Shown here: positions 1 to 10,587 of the stretch, piece after piece
Position numbering within the stretch: position 1 is the stretch's first letter
How the letters are laid out: the number at the start of each line of letters is the position of its first letter
Assembly (NCBI GenBank): GCA_025765615.1
Contig: JAIVFJ010000215.1
Coordinates: 43,580-107,579 of the forward strand
Origin: Zopfochytrium polystomum
Lineage: Eukaryota; Chytridiomycota; Chytridiomycetes; Chytridiales; Chytridiaceae
DNA length: 64,000 nt
Direction of reading: 5' to 3'
Position numbers and translations under genes: made by a program
The notes under the pieces: model-generated
The model's input: only the letters and a program-made list of their open reading frames with translations
What the model was told of the DNA's origin: nothing
The model's database searches: none

Positions 1-1534
1 CCTTCGACTTCCTCGACCTAACAGGAATCTCGCGTTACAAAGATCTCACTAAATGAGGGCAGGCAAACAGCACCAACCCGAAGTTTTGAGTGAGCCAAGC
101 ATGCCTTTCCGAGAATGCGTGAGTACTCATGATCAGTCATGAACTCGTGCGTTGGAGCTCCCGTTCCCGCATCGACCGATGGGAAGAGCGGTGCATTTGG
201 ATTGCTTGTGTGGGTATGCAACGCAAGGTACAAGCAAATTGCTCGGACGGCACAGAGAAACGGAGAGAGCGCGTCAACCCCTCCGTTCTTGTGGATTGTA
301 ATCCGATAGCCGGTGCGCGCACGATCCTCCTTTGCTTCCCACAAGTCGAGATCTATCTTCGCAGGAAATCGATCCACATCACACTCTACAAGACCGCGAT
401 CCGCATCAAACTCGAACTTCAAATCACACAGTCGAATCATCGCCGTTTCTTTCGATCGGAGACCAAGAGTTGCTTCAGGAGCAGGAAAACCCAGTCGCGA
501 AACGAAGTGAAGGTGTTTATGTGCGTGAAAACAGTAAATAGCCGGAGGTAATCGCCAACAATATCCATCACCGACGCTGATTGTTTCTTATACTTATACT
601 CGTGCGTGAATTTGTACTTGAGTGTCTCCACAGTCTGCGTGACCCGTGTCGTCTTCATGGGGTTTCCCCGACACTGGAGGCCGTCGCTGTTTGGATCGCG
701 CTCGTACTTGCCCTCTGAGTGGCTGCAGCGGCTGTGAATCATGTTGAAAGCCGCAACAGTCGCCTGCAGCGAATTTTTCCCAAGCCCCAAACAAGGCGTT
801 CCCTTTGCTTGTTGTATGCCTGCCCCCATTTGGTCGTCGGCACGGAGAAATAAGTAGTCTAAAATGAATGGGTGAGTAAGAACTGAGATAAGACTCGATG
901 GAACTCACGAAAATAAGTGGATATCTCAGCGGGCATGTAAGGACGCTTCGTGATATCAGGCAGTACGTCGGCGGGGATGCTGTCGTACTTGTACTCGTCA
1001 CCTTCTTTCGCAGGGGGATACCGCTTTGAGTACTCATCCAACCAGAAAGTTTCGAACGCACGGATCCGACGAATATACTAGAGAAAGGCACGTTAGAAAG
1101 GCACGTAAGTTGAGCATAAATGAAGGAAACAACTCAACTGATTCTTCAGTCGTTTTGTTGTGACCAGTGCCCTGCCCCAACGCGACGGACCTTGAAAGGA
1201 TTTCCCCCCCTGCCTGGAGAAGAGGGAGATCTTCTGGCCCCATGTCGAAATGGACTTCGTTCGTATCGAATTGCAGATGCTCTGGCCGAAACGTCTCTGG
1301 ATTGTAGAAGATCGAAACTTTCGTTTTCGGAATGACGAAGCGAGGCACTGTCCCATCAGATCTAGTTTGTGGGCTGGGACGATGGGGAGCTGAAACTCGC
1401 TGCCGATTGCGTCGTTTCGAAGATTTGGGCGTTGGCTGTGTTCTTTGTTTCTTTCGCGGCTCTGTAGATGACGCTTCTTGTGCTCGTTTCGGCATGACAG
1501 CAAGGCCCTTCGGGGCCCCTGGCATGGAGGGCAC
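1..1534 (-). CDS. Crypton-like tyrosine recombinase, frameshifted, 3' end beyond the window
   Basis: Reads leftward from about 1534. A basic N-terminus with a nuclear-localisation-like PRKKQR...SKRRNRQR stretch is followed by an intron near 1083-1107, an exon with WLDEYSKRYPPAKEG, a clear GTGAGT...TTTTAG intron at about 860-909, and a long exon containing RCRGNPMKTTRV-like core-binding sequence. The catalytic domain then reads FRDWVFLLLKQLL, and in another frame GLRSKETAMIRLCDL. The Arg of GLRSKE matches the first catalytic Arg of tyrosine recombinases. Further on is LFPS...YSRILGKACLAH. The two frames meet at about 452-460 and need one missing base (TTGG for TTGGG), so the gene is either broken or mis-sequenced there. 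The terminal HxxR and Tyr boxes would lie beyond position 1. Crypton-type elements are DNA transposons encoding such a recombinase; assignment to Cryptons rather than another tyrosine-recombinase family is an inference. No terminal repeats were found. Confidence 0.55.
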
Positions 1535-1734
1535 GGAGGAGTGAGGGCGGTGGGCGGGGATCCAATTTTTTATTTATCTGCGTTGAATTTCTTTTTCACG
1601 TTTTTCATTTCTTTTTTTTTCCCTTTTTTGTTAATTCCTGTCCCTCGTCCCTGCGCTTGTCCAACAACACACTAATTGTTTGTCGGCGTAAGCACCAATC
1701 AACATTTGCCACGACTTGACCACGCCCCCAACCC

Positions 1735-3342
1735 ATGGACGGTTCACGACTCCCAGACCACGTCGTGGAGGTCATCTGCGACCTCCTCCCCGCGCTCGCC
1801 GGCTTCCAGCTGGCAACCCTCTTCCGCCTCACCCCGCCCCAAACCCGCGCATTCCTCGACCTCCACCGCTACCCCCTCGATCGCGCGACCAAGCTCGGCG
1901 AAGTCGATCTCCTCGACCGTCTCCTCCCTCACTGCCGCTCCTCATCCGACAACACCACCACCACCCGCGGCGCCTCCCGTTTTTACACCACATCCGCGCT
2001 CCTAGCCGCGTCCGCAAACGGAGACCTCGCGCTCCTGCAATGGTGGAAAAACAGCGGACTTACGCTCCTCTATTCGACCGGCCCCGTCGTCGGCGCCAGC
2101 GCCAAAGGCCGGATCGACGTGCTCGACTGGTGGAACGCCGCCTGCGGCGTGCTGATGCGGTACACCGTCGACGCGATCGACCTCGCCAGCGCCGCCGGCC
2201 GCGTCGACGTGCTGGAGTGGTGGCTGCGCAGCGGGCGCGAGGTGCGGTACTCGTCGCGGGCGGTCGACGACGCGAGCGCGGGCGGGCACGTTGCGGTGCT
2301 GGAGTGGTGGAGGAGGGTTGCGGAGACGGGCGGGGTCGAGGCGGTGCGATACACGGAGAAGGCGGTCGACGCGGCCAGCGGGAACGGCCATGTCGACGTG
2401 CTGCGGTGGTGGGCGGCGTCCGGGCTCCAGGTTTTGTACACGAGTCGCGCCGGTCGACGCCGCGAGCGAGGGCGGGTGGGTCGACGTGTTGCGGTGGTGG
2501 TGGCGCGAGTCCGGGTTGGAGCTGCCCTACCGGGACGCGGTGCGGCTTGCGAGCGCGAGCGGACGGGTGGATGTGCTGCGGTGGTGGAAGGACGAGAGCG
2601 GGGTGGAGTTAGGGGCTGGTGGTGGAGGAGAGTACGCGGCGGGTCAAGCGATGGACGCGGCGAGCGTGAACGGACACGTGGATGTCCTGCAGTGGTGGAA
2701 GGACAGCGGGCTGCCGGTGCGGTACTCGGACCGCGCGATGGACGCCGCGAGCGGCGGCAAGCGTCTCGCGGCGCTGCAGTGGTGGAAGGACAGCGGTTTG
2801 CCGCTCAAGTACTCGGCGGCGGCTCTCCGCTCGGCGTCCAATGAACGGCGACGTGGAGGTGCTCGCGTGGTGGAAGGCCAGCGGGCTCGCGCTCAAGTAT
2901 TCCGGCGGGGAGATGGCGGCCGCCAGCCGCGGGCAGCAGCTGGCGGTCCTGGACTGGTGGAGGGACAGCGGGCACGCGGAGCGGCAGAAGATCGACGAGG
3001 GCGTCGTGGATTCTGCGAGCGCCGACGGAGCGCTGGCGGTGCTGCAGTGGTGGCGGGACAGCGGGCTCGGGGTCAAGTACTCGGAAAAGGCGGTGGACCT
3101 CGCAAGCCAGAGCGGGCATGTGAGTGTCCTGCAGTGGTGGAAGGACAGCGGGTTGGAGATGAAGTACAGCGAGCAGGCCATGTGCGGTATCACGCAAGCG
3201 CGCGCCGTACCCGCGTTGCAGTGGTGGAAGGAGAGCGGGTTGCCGCTGAAGACCTGCAAACGTGGACAGCATCATTGAGAAATCGTTCGCCAGCAACGAG
3301 TTTGAGGTTGCCGAGTGGTGGTTCAGGGATTGGAAGAAATAA
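1735..3342 (+). CDS. WW-type ankyrin-repeat protein with an F-box-like N-terminus; three +1 frame breaks
   Basis: Starts MDGSRLPDHVVEVICDLLP, resembling an F-box-like opening. It continues with about 13 degenerate repeats of 30-36 residues, pattern AVDxASxxGHVxVLxWWKxSGLxLKYS. These ankyrin-like units, with an invariant WW, are abundant in chytrid genomes and presumably bind protein partners; no partner can be named. The repeat reading moves to the next frame three times: at 2452/2453 (GG, between TSRA and VDAAS), at 2840/2841 (AA, before MNGDVEVL) and at about 3258-3261 (AAAC, before VDSIIEKSF). Each is one extra base. Removing all three gives 1605 nt, exactly 534 codons plus stop, ending EWWFRDWKK at 3342. 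No intron is needed. It faces away from the recombinase gene across about 200 bp. Without correction the product would stop at 2844. Confidence 0.75.
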
Positions 3343-3749
3343 ACACGGTTGTGATAAGCATGATCGGGGACATTGGGCAGTCGCTGTGACTGTGAGAACG
3401 CTGCACCGCACTGATCCCATGGGGGTTGTTTTTCTCGAACTGTCAACAGCATTGCCTGCCCTTCCCCAGAACAAGCAGACACCACAATTCGCTAAATTAG
3501 CCAATCATCAACCATCGTTGTTGTGTGTAGAGCTTTGGAAATATACGTATGAATGTTGTTGCTACTCGGTGAGTGAGTTGCAAGGGGTTGGTGGGAAAGA
3601 GTGCAAGCGCATCCCCAACGCCCCCAAAGTAATAATACATGTAATAAGGCCTGTCAGACAAGGGGGAAACAGAGAGAAACGTAGTATGTGTGCGAAATAC
3701 TTGTCATCAAACGAGATCCATCCATTTGCCAAACTAATAAGCAACAGCG

Positions 3750-3781
<32 letters not shown>

Positions 3782-4007
3782 CTACGAACGAACACAAAGT
3801 ATCAACAAAAGCAGGTCAGCGAGCACTGGCAGCCGACGCCGGACCCACGGCACGCGCAAGTGCTCGCGTGTCGCGACGCGGCCTGTCGGACTTTGCATGA
3901 ATGCTTTGTTTTTTTTGTTGTTTTTTTTTTCATTGTTTTTTTTTTTGTTTTGTTTTTTTGGGTTTTTTTTGCGGGAATTTATTAGTTCCCTAATGGAAAG
4001 GCAAGGT
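3343..4007. other. Intergenic, simple-sequence rich
   Basis: No gene recognised. It holds a (GA)n tract at about 3756-3781 and a T-rich stretch at about 3902-3971. The T-rich DNA may belong to the 3' end of the minus-strand gene that follows. Confidence 0.6.
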
Positions 4008-4008
4008 T

Positions 4009-4041
<33 letters not shown>

Positions 4042-5307
4042 CGTCGGCAGCCCATTCGCATTTTTTTTACCTGCTCGTCCGCAACGCGCCAGTCGACGCT
4101 GTCAGAGCAGCGGCTCCGAGAGAGCATCCCCGCGGTCACATGATCGCCCACGACGGCCGACGTCGCGGCGGGCGGTGGCGGCGGCTTGGCGACCACGACC
4201 GAAGCCGGTCCGGCGGCGCGTGTGGCGAAGGTGTCAAAGCAGCGTGGAGGAGGAAGAAACTGCGCACGTGCCTGCTCCACCGGTGGCGCCGCCTCTTCCG
4301 CTGCCGCCGCAGCCGCCACCGGATTTGCATCACCGTCCGCCGTCTCCGGTTCCGCCGCGATCGCTGCCGCTGCTGCGGCGGCGGCTGCAGCCTCGGCTGT
4401 GGCGGCTGCGGCGGACATGCGGCGCGCAAAGAGGTCGGCGAGCGGCACCAGCGGGGTGGCGGCCGCGTCGAGGGGGATCGCCATGTGGCGCAAGTCCGCC
4501 GAGACGGTTCTGCGGCGTTGGTGGTGGCGCTGTTGGTGGCGCGACGCGGAGCCGCCCACTACCGGGGTGCGACAGACTGAGCGCAGGCGACGCCGCCAGG
4601 AGCGGGCGATCGCGCGGGGTGTGGGCGTCTGGATCTCCTTCCTCGTCGTCGTCGTAGTCGTCGTCGTCGACGGGGGCGCTCTCGCCGTCGGCCATGTCTA
4701 ACAAGAGGGCGGCGTGCGACGCGAGAAACTCTGCGGTACGCGTGCGGGTCCTGTGGCGCCTTCCGTACGGCGGGGACGACGGCCGTCGGTGCAAGGGGAC
4801 CGGCGGCTGCCGATGAGGCGAAGGGCGCACTGCCGTTGCTGCTTCCGACTGCTGTGGGGTCTTCTCCGACGCGGGTTCCTCCTCCGTCATGGGCGACATG
4901 GGGAACATGAGCGGGTCGTCGTCGTCGTCGTCGTCGTCGACGCCTGCAAGCGAGAAGGAGGACGACGTCGAGACGGTGGATGCGAGCGAGACGATGCTGC
5001 GACGCGCGGAATGCTTGGAAGAAAGAGGCCCCGTGAGCGAGAGCTGCGGGAGCGGCTGCCCCTGCTGCTTCGCAGCACGGGTGGGATCGGATGCGTAGTG
5101 CGGGTGCAGGGGTCCACGGAGACCTTCGTCGTGGCGGATGACGCCGTCGCCGCCGCCGACGCCGTGGTGGTGGTGGTGGTGGTGGTGGTGGTCGTTGCCG
5201 TGGTCGTTGCCGTGGTCGTTGCCGCTGGGGTTGTTGGTGGTGTTGCTGGTGGTGGTTGTGGCCATCATTGTTGCAGAAGTTGTTGCTGCGGTTGTGTAGG
5301 AATTCAT
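4008..5307 (-). CDS. Asp/His/Ala-rich low-complexity protein, unrecognised
   Basis: Starts at 5307 with a Thr/Asn-rich segment, then NDHG repeats and a run of nine His. Next come an Arg-Ser segment ARRSIVSLASTVSTSSSFSL, a run of eight Asp, basic RRHRTRTRTAEFLASHAALLL, and an acidic DDDDYDDDEEG stretch. The frame then shifts by +1 near a GGGG run at 4616-4619 (plus strand) and continues RAIARSWRRRLRSVCRTPVV, SADLRHMAIPLDAAATP and a long Ala-rich region. Near 4070 a GTAAAA donor follows ADEQ. The intron would contain the T31 tract (sense strand) and could splice to TTTCCATTAG at about 3985, so the 3' end is uncertain. No known domain was recognised. Composition and local Ser phosphosite-like patches suggest a regulatory or scaffold protein, but no function is claimed. 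Confidence 0.45.
4010..4040. repeat. A31 tract
   Basis: Thirty-one consecutive A. On the minus strand it is a T-tract, possibly the polypyrimidine stretch of a 3'-terminal intron of the overlapping gene. Confidence 0.95.
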
Positions 5308-5420
5308 TTCATTTCAGTTGCAATTGCTTCCTTATTTTTTTTATTTTTTTTTTTTTCTCGGTTTTTTGGTTCGTCGAATTTTCGGGGGAGGCATTTTCGT
5401 GTTCTATCGCTCACTCTCTT

Positions 5421-5459
5421 ACACACACACACACACTCTCTCTCTCTCTCGCTCTCTCT
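5421..5459. repeat. Compound (AC)n(TC)n microsatellite
   Basis: An AC dinucleotide run passes directly into a TC run with one interruption. It lies about 115 bp upstream of the minus-strand gene starting at 5307 and just beyond the 3' end of DRE2. The same AC-to-TC order recurs near 14.93 and 40.57 kb. Confidence 0.95.
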
Positions 5460-5524
5460 GAGGAAACTTGCACATGTGTTATTATTGAGTAATAGCAAAG
5501 GGTTAATACTACTTGATGTTCAAT

Positions 5525-7022
5525 TCAGAGCGAAATCACGACTCTTTCGCCGTTCGAAAACTTGGGAATCACATACGGGCACGATTCGCATCGAAAGTCG
5601 TCCCCCAAAGAGCACTGGGCGCGGGGGGGCGGGTGGAAGGGAGAAACCAGCGCAACATTAGCCCACTTTGCCACAACACAAATCCCGCAAACAAACAAAC
5701 AAAACTCACATTCGCACACGACGATCGCGGCGCCGAAAAGCCGCCGTCGTCAGAGTTGTTGTTTGCAACGCCGAGTCCCACGAGCTCCGCGTCCAGCGAC
5801 CTCTCGATTTCCTCCCAGCGCCTCTCCTGCTCGTCCGCGAGCCCGCACTTGCACCGCACGCACGCCTTGCGCTTGCGTCGTGCCGCCGTCTCGGTGTTGG
5901 GACACGCTGCGTCGCCCGCGTGCCCGACCCGCCCCAGCTTGGCCCGGTCAGCCGGCTCCAGCAGCGACGCCTCGTCCTCGAGATCCTCGTCGTCCGCTTG
6001 CACACGCCACGCGCTCACTCGCGCGTCGACACCGCCCGCGGTCTCCTCGCTCCCCGTCTCAGCGATTCCAGCCTCACCCGTCGCAGACCCAGCAGTTGCA
6101 GCAGCCGCCGCCGTTGCGGCGGCAGCAGGGGCCCGCTTCCGCAGCCGCAGCTTGACAGCCGCACCAACTACGTACGCGGGCTTCGTCGCCCTCACCGCCA
6201 CGACGCACAACCCGCCCTTGTCGCCCCACCGCGCCACGACGCGCGCCCGCTCCGCCTCCCTCGCCTCCGCGTCCCTCAACCCCACCCCAATCCCCCACGC
6301 CGCGACCCACGCCTCGATATCCTCACTCGCCGGCTGCTGCTGCTGGCCGTCCTCCGCGGGCCGTGCCACGTCCTCGGCGACGACAAAGCCGGTCAGGCGC
6401 AGCTGGGTGACGAGGCTGCGCGGGGTGTATGCCGGCAGCAGCGCCGCGAGCGCGGGCGGCGTCGCGGAGGGCGTCGACGGGGTGTACGCTGTTGCCGAGT
6501 CGGCGAGGCACGGCTCGTGGAGGTGCAGCGTGCCGCCGGGGGCGAGGGAGGCGAAGAAGGAGGAGAGGGTGGCTGGGGAGTGGGAGAAGGCGCGCGGCGC
6601 GAGGAGGCCGGCGTGGATGGCGGTGTAGGCGTTGGGCGGGAGGTTGACTTTGTGGGGGGGGGGTTGGGAGGTTAGAGGACTCCATTCACCGCCATCGACG
6701 AGGATGGGCGCCACCCGCAGTCACCATCACTATCAATCTCGCTGACGCAACACAGTCTACTATCTACTACTCACTGTGAGGGAGGCGATCCAGCTGCTCA
6801 AAGTGCAAGATCGTGGCGGCGGCGGGCAACTTGTTTTCGGCGGGGTGCGATGCCGCCGCTGCGAGATCGCTCAGGATGGAATCTCTTGCCCCGCTTGATG
6901 TCTGCGGCCGAGGCGCGGGGGTTGCCGACGAGCAGCACCTTCACCTTCTTGTCGGCGGTGGCCACGGCGGCGGCGGCGGCGGCGGCGGGGCCGCGCGGTG
7001 CAGCGGTATTGTTGCCAGTCAT
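5525..7022 (-). CDS. DRE2: Anamorsin homologue, cytosolic Fe-S cluster assembly factor
   Basis: Three exons: 7022-6775, 6647-5710 and 5614-5525. The introns have GTGAGT donors; the first uses a CTCTAAC branch point. The N-terminal part is the methyltransferase-like fold, with KVKVLLVGNPRASAADI and HFEQLDRL, then LPPNAYTAI. The linker carries a DDEDLEDEASLL acidic segment. The C-terminal domain has both family Fe-S motifs: CX13CX2CXC ending CVRCKCG, and CX2CX7CX2C (CANCSLGDDFRCESC) split by the second intron. In known systems Dre2 receives electrons from the diflavin reductase Tah18 and feeds the cytosolic Fe-S assembly pathway. One extra base in a CCCC run at 6889-6892 breaks the frame between ADIKR and ARDSILSDL. 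Removing it makes the exons total 1275 nt (424 aa), longer than yeast Dre2 (348 aa) because of Ala-rich inserts. As Dre2 is essential in yeast, the break is probably a sequence error. Confidence 0.93.
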
Positions 7023-7071
7023 ATGGTGATGATGATATGATGGACAAAAACAAAACAAAAAGGGAAACGAC

Positions 7072-7072
<1 letters not shown>

Positions 7073-7110
<38 letters not shown>
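7073..7110. repeat. A38 tract
   Basis: Thirty-eight consecutive A starting 51 bp upstream of the DRE2 start codon. On the coding strand it is poly-T in the promoter or 5' leader. Long dA:dT tracts are known to exclude nucleosomes in fungal promoters, so a promoter role is plausible but not shown. Confidence 0.95.
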
Positions 7111-7112
<2 letters not shown>

Positions 7113-7862
7113 AAATGGGTGGAGTCCGCCGCGCATCACTGGCGGCGGAGGCCAGTAGGGTGGCCATCGACGACCTGGCGGTATCCGATTTGCCCGTGTG
7201 GCCCTTCCCCCCTCTCCCTTTCTCCCCTGCGTCTCACCCGACCCGCCGCGCGACCGCGCCTGCTTGTCGCGTCGGCGGCCGCAGGGACCTGCGACATTTC
7301 ATCGTCATTCCTTCTGGTCAGGTCGGTTTTGTATGTCGGTTCCGGCGCGGTAACGTCGGGGGTGCCGCGATGAAGCTTGAGAAGCATATCCAAATCAATG
7401 GAATTTTCCAGTGGCTGCGCAGCTCGTAACTCAGGCTACGCAGCAATGTGTTGGTGGACGCCCCTCGTGCCCCACTGCGGGCACAACACCCCTGTGCCAG
7501 GTGCCGGCATGCGAACTGTGAGATTTGCCACCGAATCAAGCCAATCATCGTAACTGCCACTGGCACCGCGGTTCCGTTACCAAGCAAGCCGCAGCCACCG
7601 GAATTCCGGTTGCCTGGATGTGCTTCTCGCCCTTAATTGAAAACATCCAGGGCCACCGTGATTGACGCCAACATTGCATCGGTGAAATAGATTTGGAAAT
7701 CAAAATTACGCGCGAACTACTTATGCCTGTGGTGGCATCGTAACCTGAAAAACTGTTGACGCGTTGCTGATCCAGCAGTGTAAAAATAAGGAGATACAAA
7801 ACTCCCAATCTTCAGTAAAGAAATCCTAAAATACTTGAACAGTATCACCCCTCCCGCATCCC
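7111..7862. other. Intergenic, nothing recognised
   Basis: Between the DRE2 promoter and the 3' end of the next minus-strand gene. Open frames on both strands are short and lack recognisable motifs. The 7440-7860 part is less GC-rich than the flanking genes. Confidence 0.5.
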
Positions 7863-9786
7863 TCATAGTCTCCGGCCCCGCTCATTCCTGTACACCTTCC
7901 ACAGCTCGCTCGCGAGCAGCTTGCCATCCACCCCAGCCCCGGTCCCCGCGGCGTGCGCCCCTCCGCGACAGCCGGCACCGCCGCCCTTGCCCGCCTGCCG
8001 CCCGTCCACAGCCAGCCCCATCCCCGCCGCCGCCCCGACTTTGCCCCCGCCGCAGGGCTTCCGCCACCGCGGGTCGCCGCCCGACTGCGCAGGCAGCGCC
8101 TTCATCAGCGACAGCGACGCGCTCAGCGACAGCGCGATCGCGTCCATCCGGTGCGGGTCGGTCGGCGCACCCACGGCGGCGGACTGCGCGTCGACTGCGG
8201 CGGCGGCGGACTTGCCGGCGAGGTTTGGGAAGGAGACGGAGCGGCGGTCTTGGGCGGGGCCGCCGCCACCGCCGCCGCCGATGCTGCTGCAAGACGCGGC
8301 GGGCTTTGGCCGCGAGGACGTCGCAGTCGGGGCGGCGTACGGGCTTCGTGATGTGGTGGTGTCGGTGCGCCGTCCACCGGGGAGGATCGGAAGTCGGTCT
8401 GTGGATTCCTGCTGGGGGAGGAAGGGAGGTGGGGAGGTGGTGAGGGGCGACGTTGTTAAGCGAAAGCTCCAACTCATATTTCGTTTATGACGCTCTTACT
8501 TTCGCGACTCCCGTCGACGTCAACAGCGGATGAAAGTACTGCCCCATGCCCCGCTCGTCCTCCCGCCCGAGCTTCTTCTTTACCGTCCACCCGGGCGACT
8601 CCTCGGCTGTCCACTTGCCGTCGACAAGAAATATCGCACCGCTCCTCGCCGCGGCTGCTTTCCGGCGAACGCTACCGTGCTCGCGCCGATACGGCGGCAG
8701 CTGCTGGTAGGGGTGCAGCGGCGGAAACAGCTTGCGGAGCTCCTTCATTGTCAGCGTCGCGACCAGCTTCTGCTGCCGCCACTGCGTGATCAGGTCCGAG
8801 TCGGGGGTCGCGACGGCGGCGGGCACACCTGCTTCCACCCCAGCTGCGGTGGACGCGCCCGGTCCCGCCGTCGTCGTTGACGGCTTTTGTCCAGGGTTCT
8901 GGGAGCTGGCGGTGCCCGCGATCGTCGGACGGACCCCCGCTTGGTTCGACGCCGCCCGCCGCGACCGGAGCTCCTGCTCCTGCTCGTCCTCCGCCGCGAA
9001 CGGCGCAGGCCCCATCCTTGACCGCGTCAGCACCTGTCGGGCGGGCCCGCCGTCGCCGCCACCGCCCGCCTCGGCGCCGACGCCGGCGTCGGCGCGCCGC
9101 TTCCGGTCCTTTGGCGGGCTGCCCGGCGTCACGATCTTGACCGCCACGCCCTCCAGCCGACGCGACGGCGCGGCCGCTGCTGCCGCCGCCGTCGCCGTCT
9201 TTGCGAACGACGCCCCCGACGTTGCCCCGCCCCCGCTGCCGTCCTCCGCAGGAGGTCCCACCGCACGCGCGCCCAGCCTCCGCGCTTCGCCGTGCGACAG
9301 GACGGCCGGTCCCGCGTCGACGACGCCCTCGCCCCGCTCGACCAGCACCCGCTTCGCAACGTCCGCGAGCTGCAGCCTCCCGCCGCCCCTCCCGCCCGCC
9401 GCCGCACCGCCCCCGCCGACCGCCACAGCAGCACCACCACCACCACCGCCTCCCCCGACGCCGCCCCCGCGCTTCGGCAGGTATGACCGCGCCTCTCCCG
9501 TCGCGTAATGGAACTCGGCGAACGCGTCGCCGAGCCCCGTCGCCGTCCACGGCTCGATCGTCGTCGTCGCCGCCGCCGCCGTCGCCGCGTCGGTCGCGCC
9601 CGCCGCCGACTCGTCGAGGAGCAGCAACAGCAGCGCGTCGACGGCGGCCGGCGCGATCGCGGGGGGTGGAGGGGACGCGCCGGCGGCGGCGGTGGAAGGC
9701 GGGAGGGTGGTGGTGGTGGTGGTGGGGGCGGTGATGAAGGATGGCGCGGGGGGCTCTGCGGGGCGTAGGTGGGACGGGGTCGGCAT
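7863..9786 (-). CDS. Unrecognised Ala/Gly/Pro-rich protein
   Basis: Two exons joined in phase: 9786-8500 and about 8411-7863. The GTAAGAG donor at 8499, CTTAACAAC branch region and CCCCCAG acceptor are all good matches to consensus. The N-terminus is Pro/Thr/Ala rich, followed by TIEPWTATGLGDAFAEFHYA and then long Gly/Ala tracts with LQLADVAKRVLVERGEG. A more ordered C-terminal half has DLITQWRQQKLVATLTMKE, LRKLFPPLHPYQQLPPYRR and VDGKWTAEESPGWTVKKKL. The last exon ends LASELWKVYRNERGRRL. No family was recognised. The conserved-looking region around residues 340-430 would be the best search query. No frame break was needed. Confidence 0.5.
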
Positions 9787-10587
9787 CGGCGTGGGGGTTG
9801 GCGACGCAAAGGTTCCAGCATCCGTGGTTGGGGGGGGGGGGGAGTGTTTTTCGGATCAGTTGAGGTTGAGGGGGAGTGCAGCGCGTAAATTTTTTTTTTT
9901 TTTTGAAACGATTTGGGTCGAAATGAAAGGTACGAGGTGATGGAGGAAACGAAAGGTAACCTTTTGGGCGATCGCGAAGCGCGTCTGCAGTTGCTCCTTG
10001 GGTGGTGCCGTTTGCGGTCGTGCCTCGGGACCACCATTTTTCCACGGACGATGATATCACGTCCATCGCAACTGTCGCTTAGGCTGAACCCCAGTCGGGG
10101 AGGAAGGCAGCAAGAAACCCCCGACGTGTCGATACCCTTCAAAATGCACCGCAGATGAAGCTTCTCGATGGAAAGAGTCTCTAGATTTTTTTATCGACGA
10201 TCATCAAGGACACAAATGTCAAAAAGCGACAGAGGTCGCCATCTCATCGTGACTCTTGTTAAACGCTGCTTGCAAGTGCATCTTACATTCGTTTCAGTGC
10301 GGACAGAGGCGGTGGGCGACCCCTTCTCGCATTCTCAATAAAGTCCTGTTCCAGTGCGCCAAAGCAGCGAGAAAAAAATTCTACAATGGGAACAAGCAGT
10401 GCCGGCCTCCATTATTTCACTTTGAAACTACCACACCACGGCGCAGTTCCACAGCAGATCCACCACAAGTAGAAAATAAACGATCTTCACAATTGAGCCA
10501 CCGCTCGACTCCTCTCTATGTGGCACCATTACGAGGGGGCAAACAAGAACTCAAAAACAGAACTGTTCCTGAAAACGTCTCGCGCTC
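9787..10587. other. Intergenic between two minus-strand genes
   Basis: Contains G10 near 9831-9841 and a T14 tract near 9891-9904. A GC-rich 7-bp inverted repeat (GTCGGGG / CCCCGAC) lies at 10094-10125. No gene seen. Confidence 0.5.

Noticed and set aside
1735..3342. Programmed +1 frameshifting as the explanation for the frame steps
   Set aside because: No shared slippery codon and no in-frame stop at the steps; the same kind of step occurs in many unrelated genes at homopolymers, so sequence error is simpler.
2291..3985. Single 564-codon open frame through the ankyrin-like gene and beyond
   Set aside because: Only its middle part carries the repeat pattern; the rest is out-of-frame reading and intergenic poly-T translated as Phe/Val.
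8672..10066. Long minus-strand open frame of 464 codons, Arg-rich
   Set aside because: It is an alternative frame of the GC-rich gene at 7863-9786, with Arg/Pro composition typical of out-of-frame translation.
10094..10125. GC-rich hairpin with GGAAGGCAGCA in the loop, resembling part of the SRP RNA helix 8 region
   Set aside because: Only the local hairpin fits; the conserved flanking helices and asymmetric loop of SRP RNA are absent.
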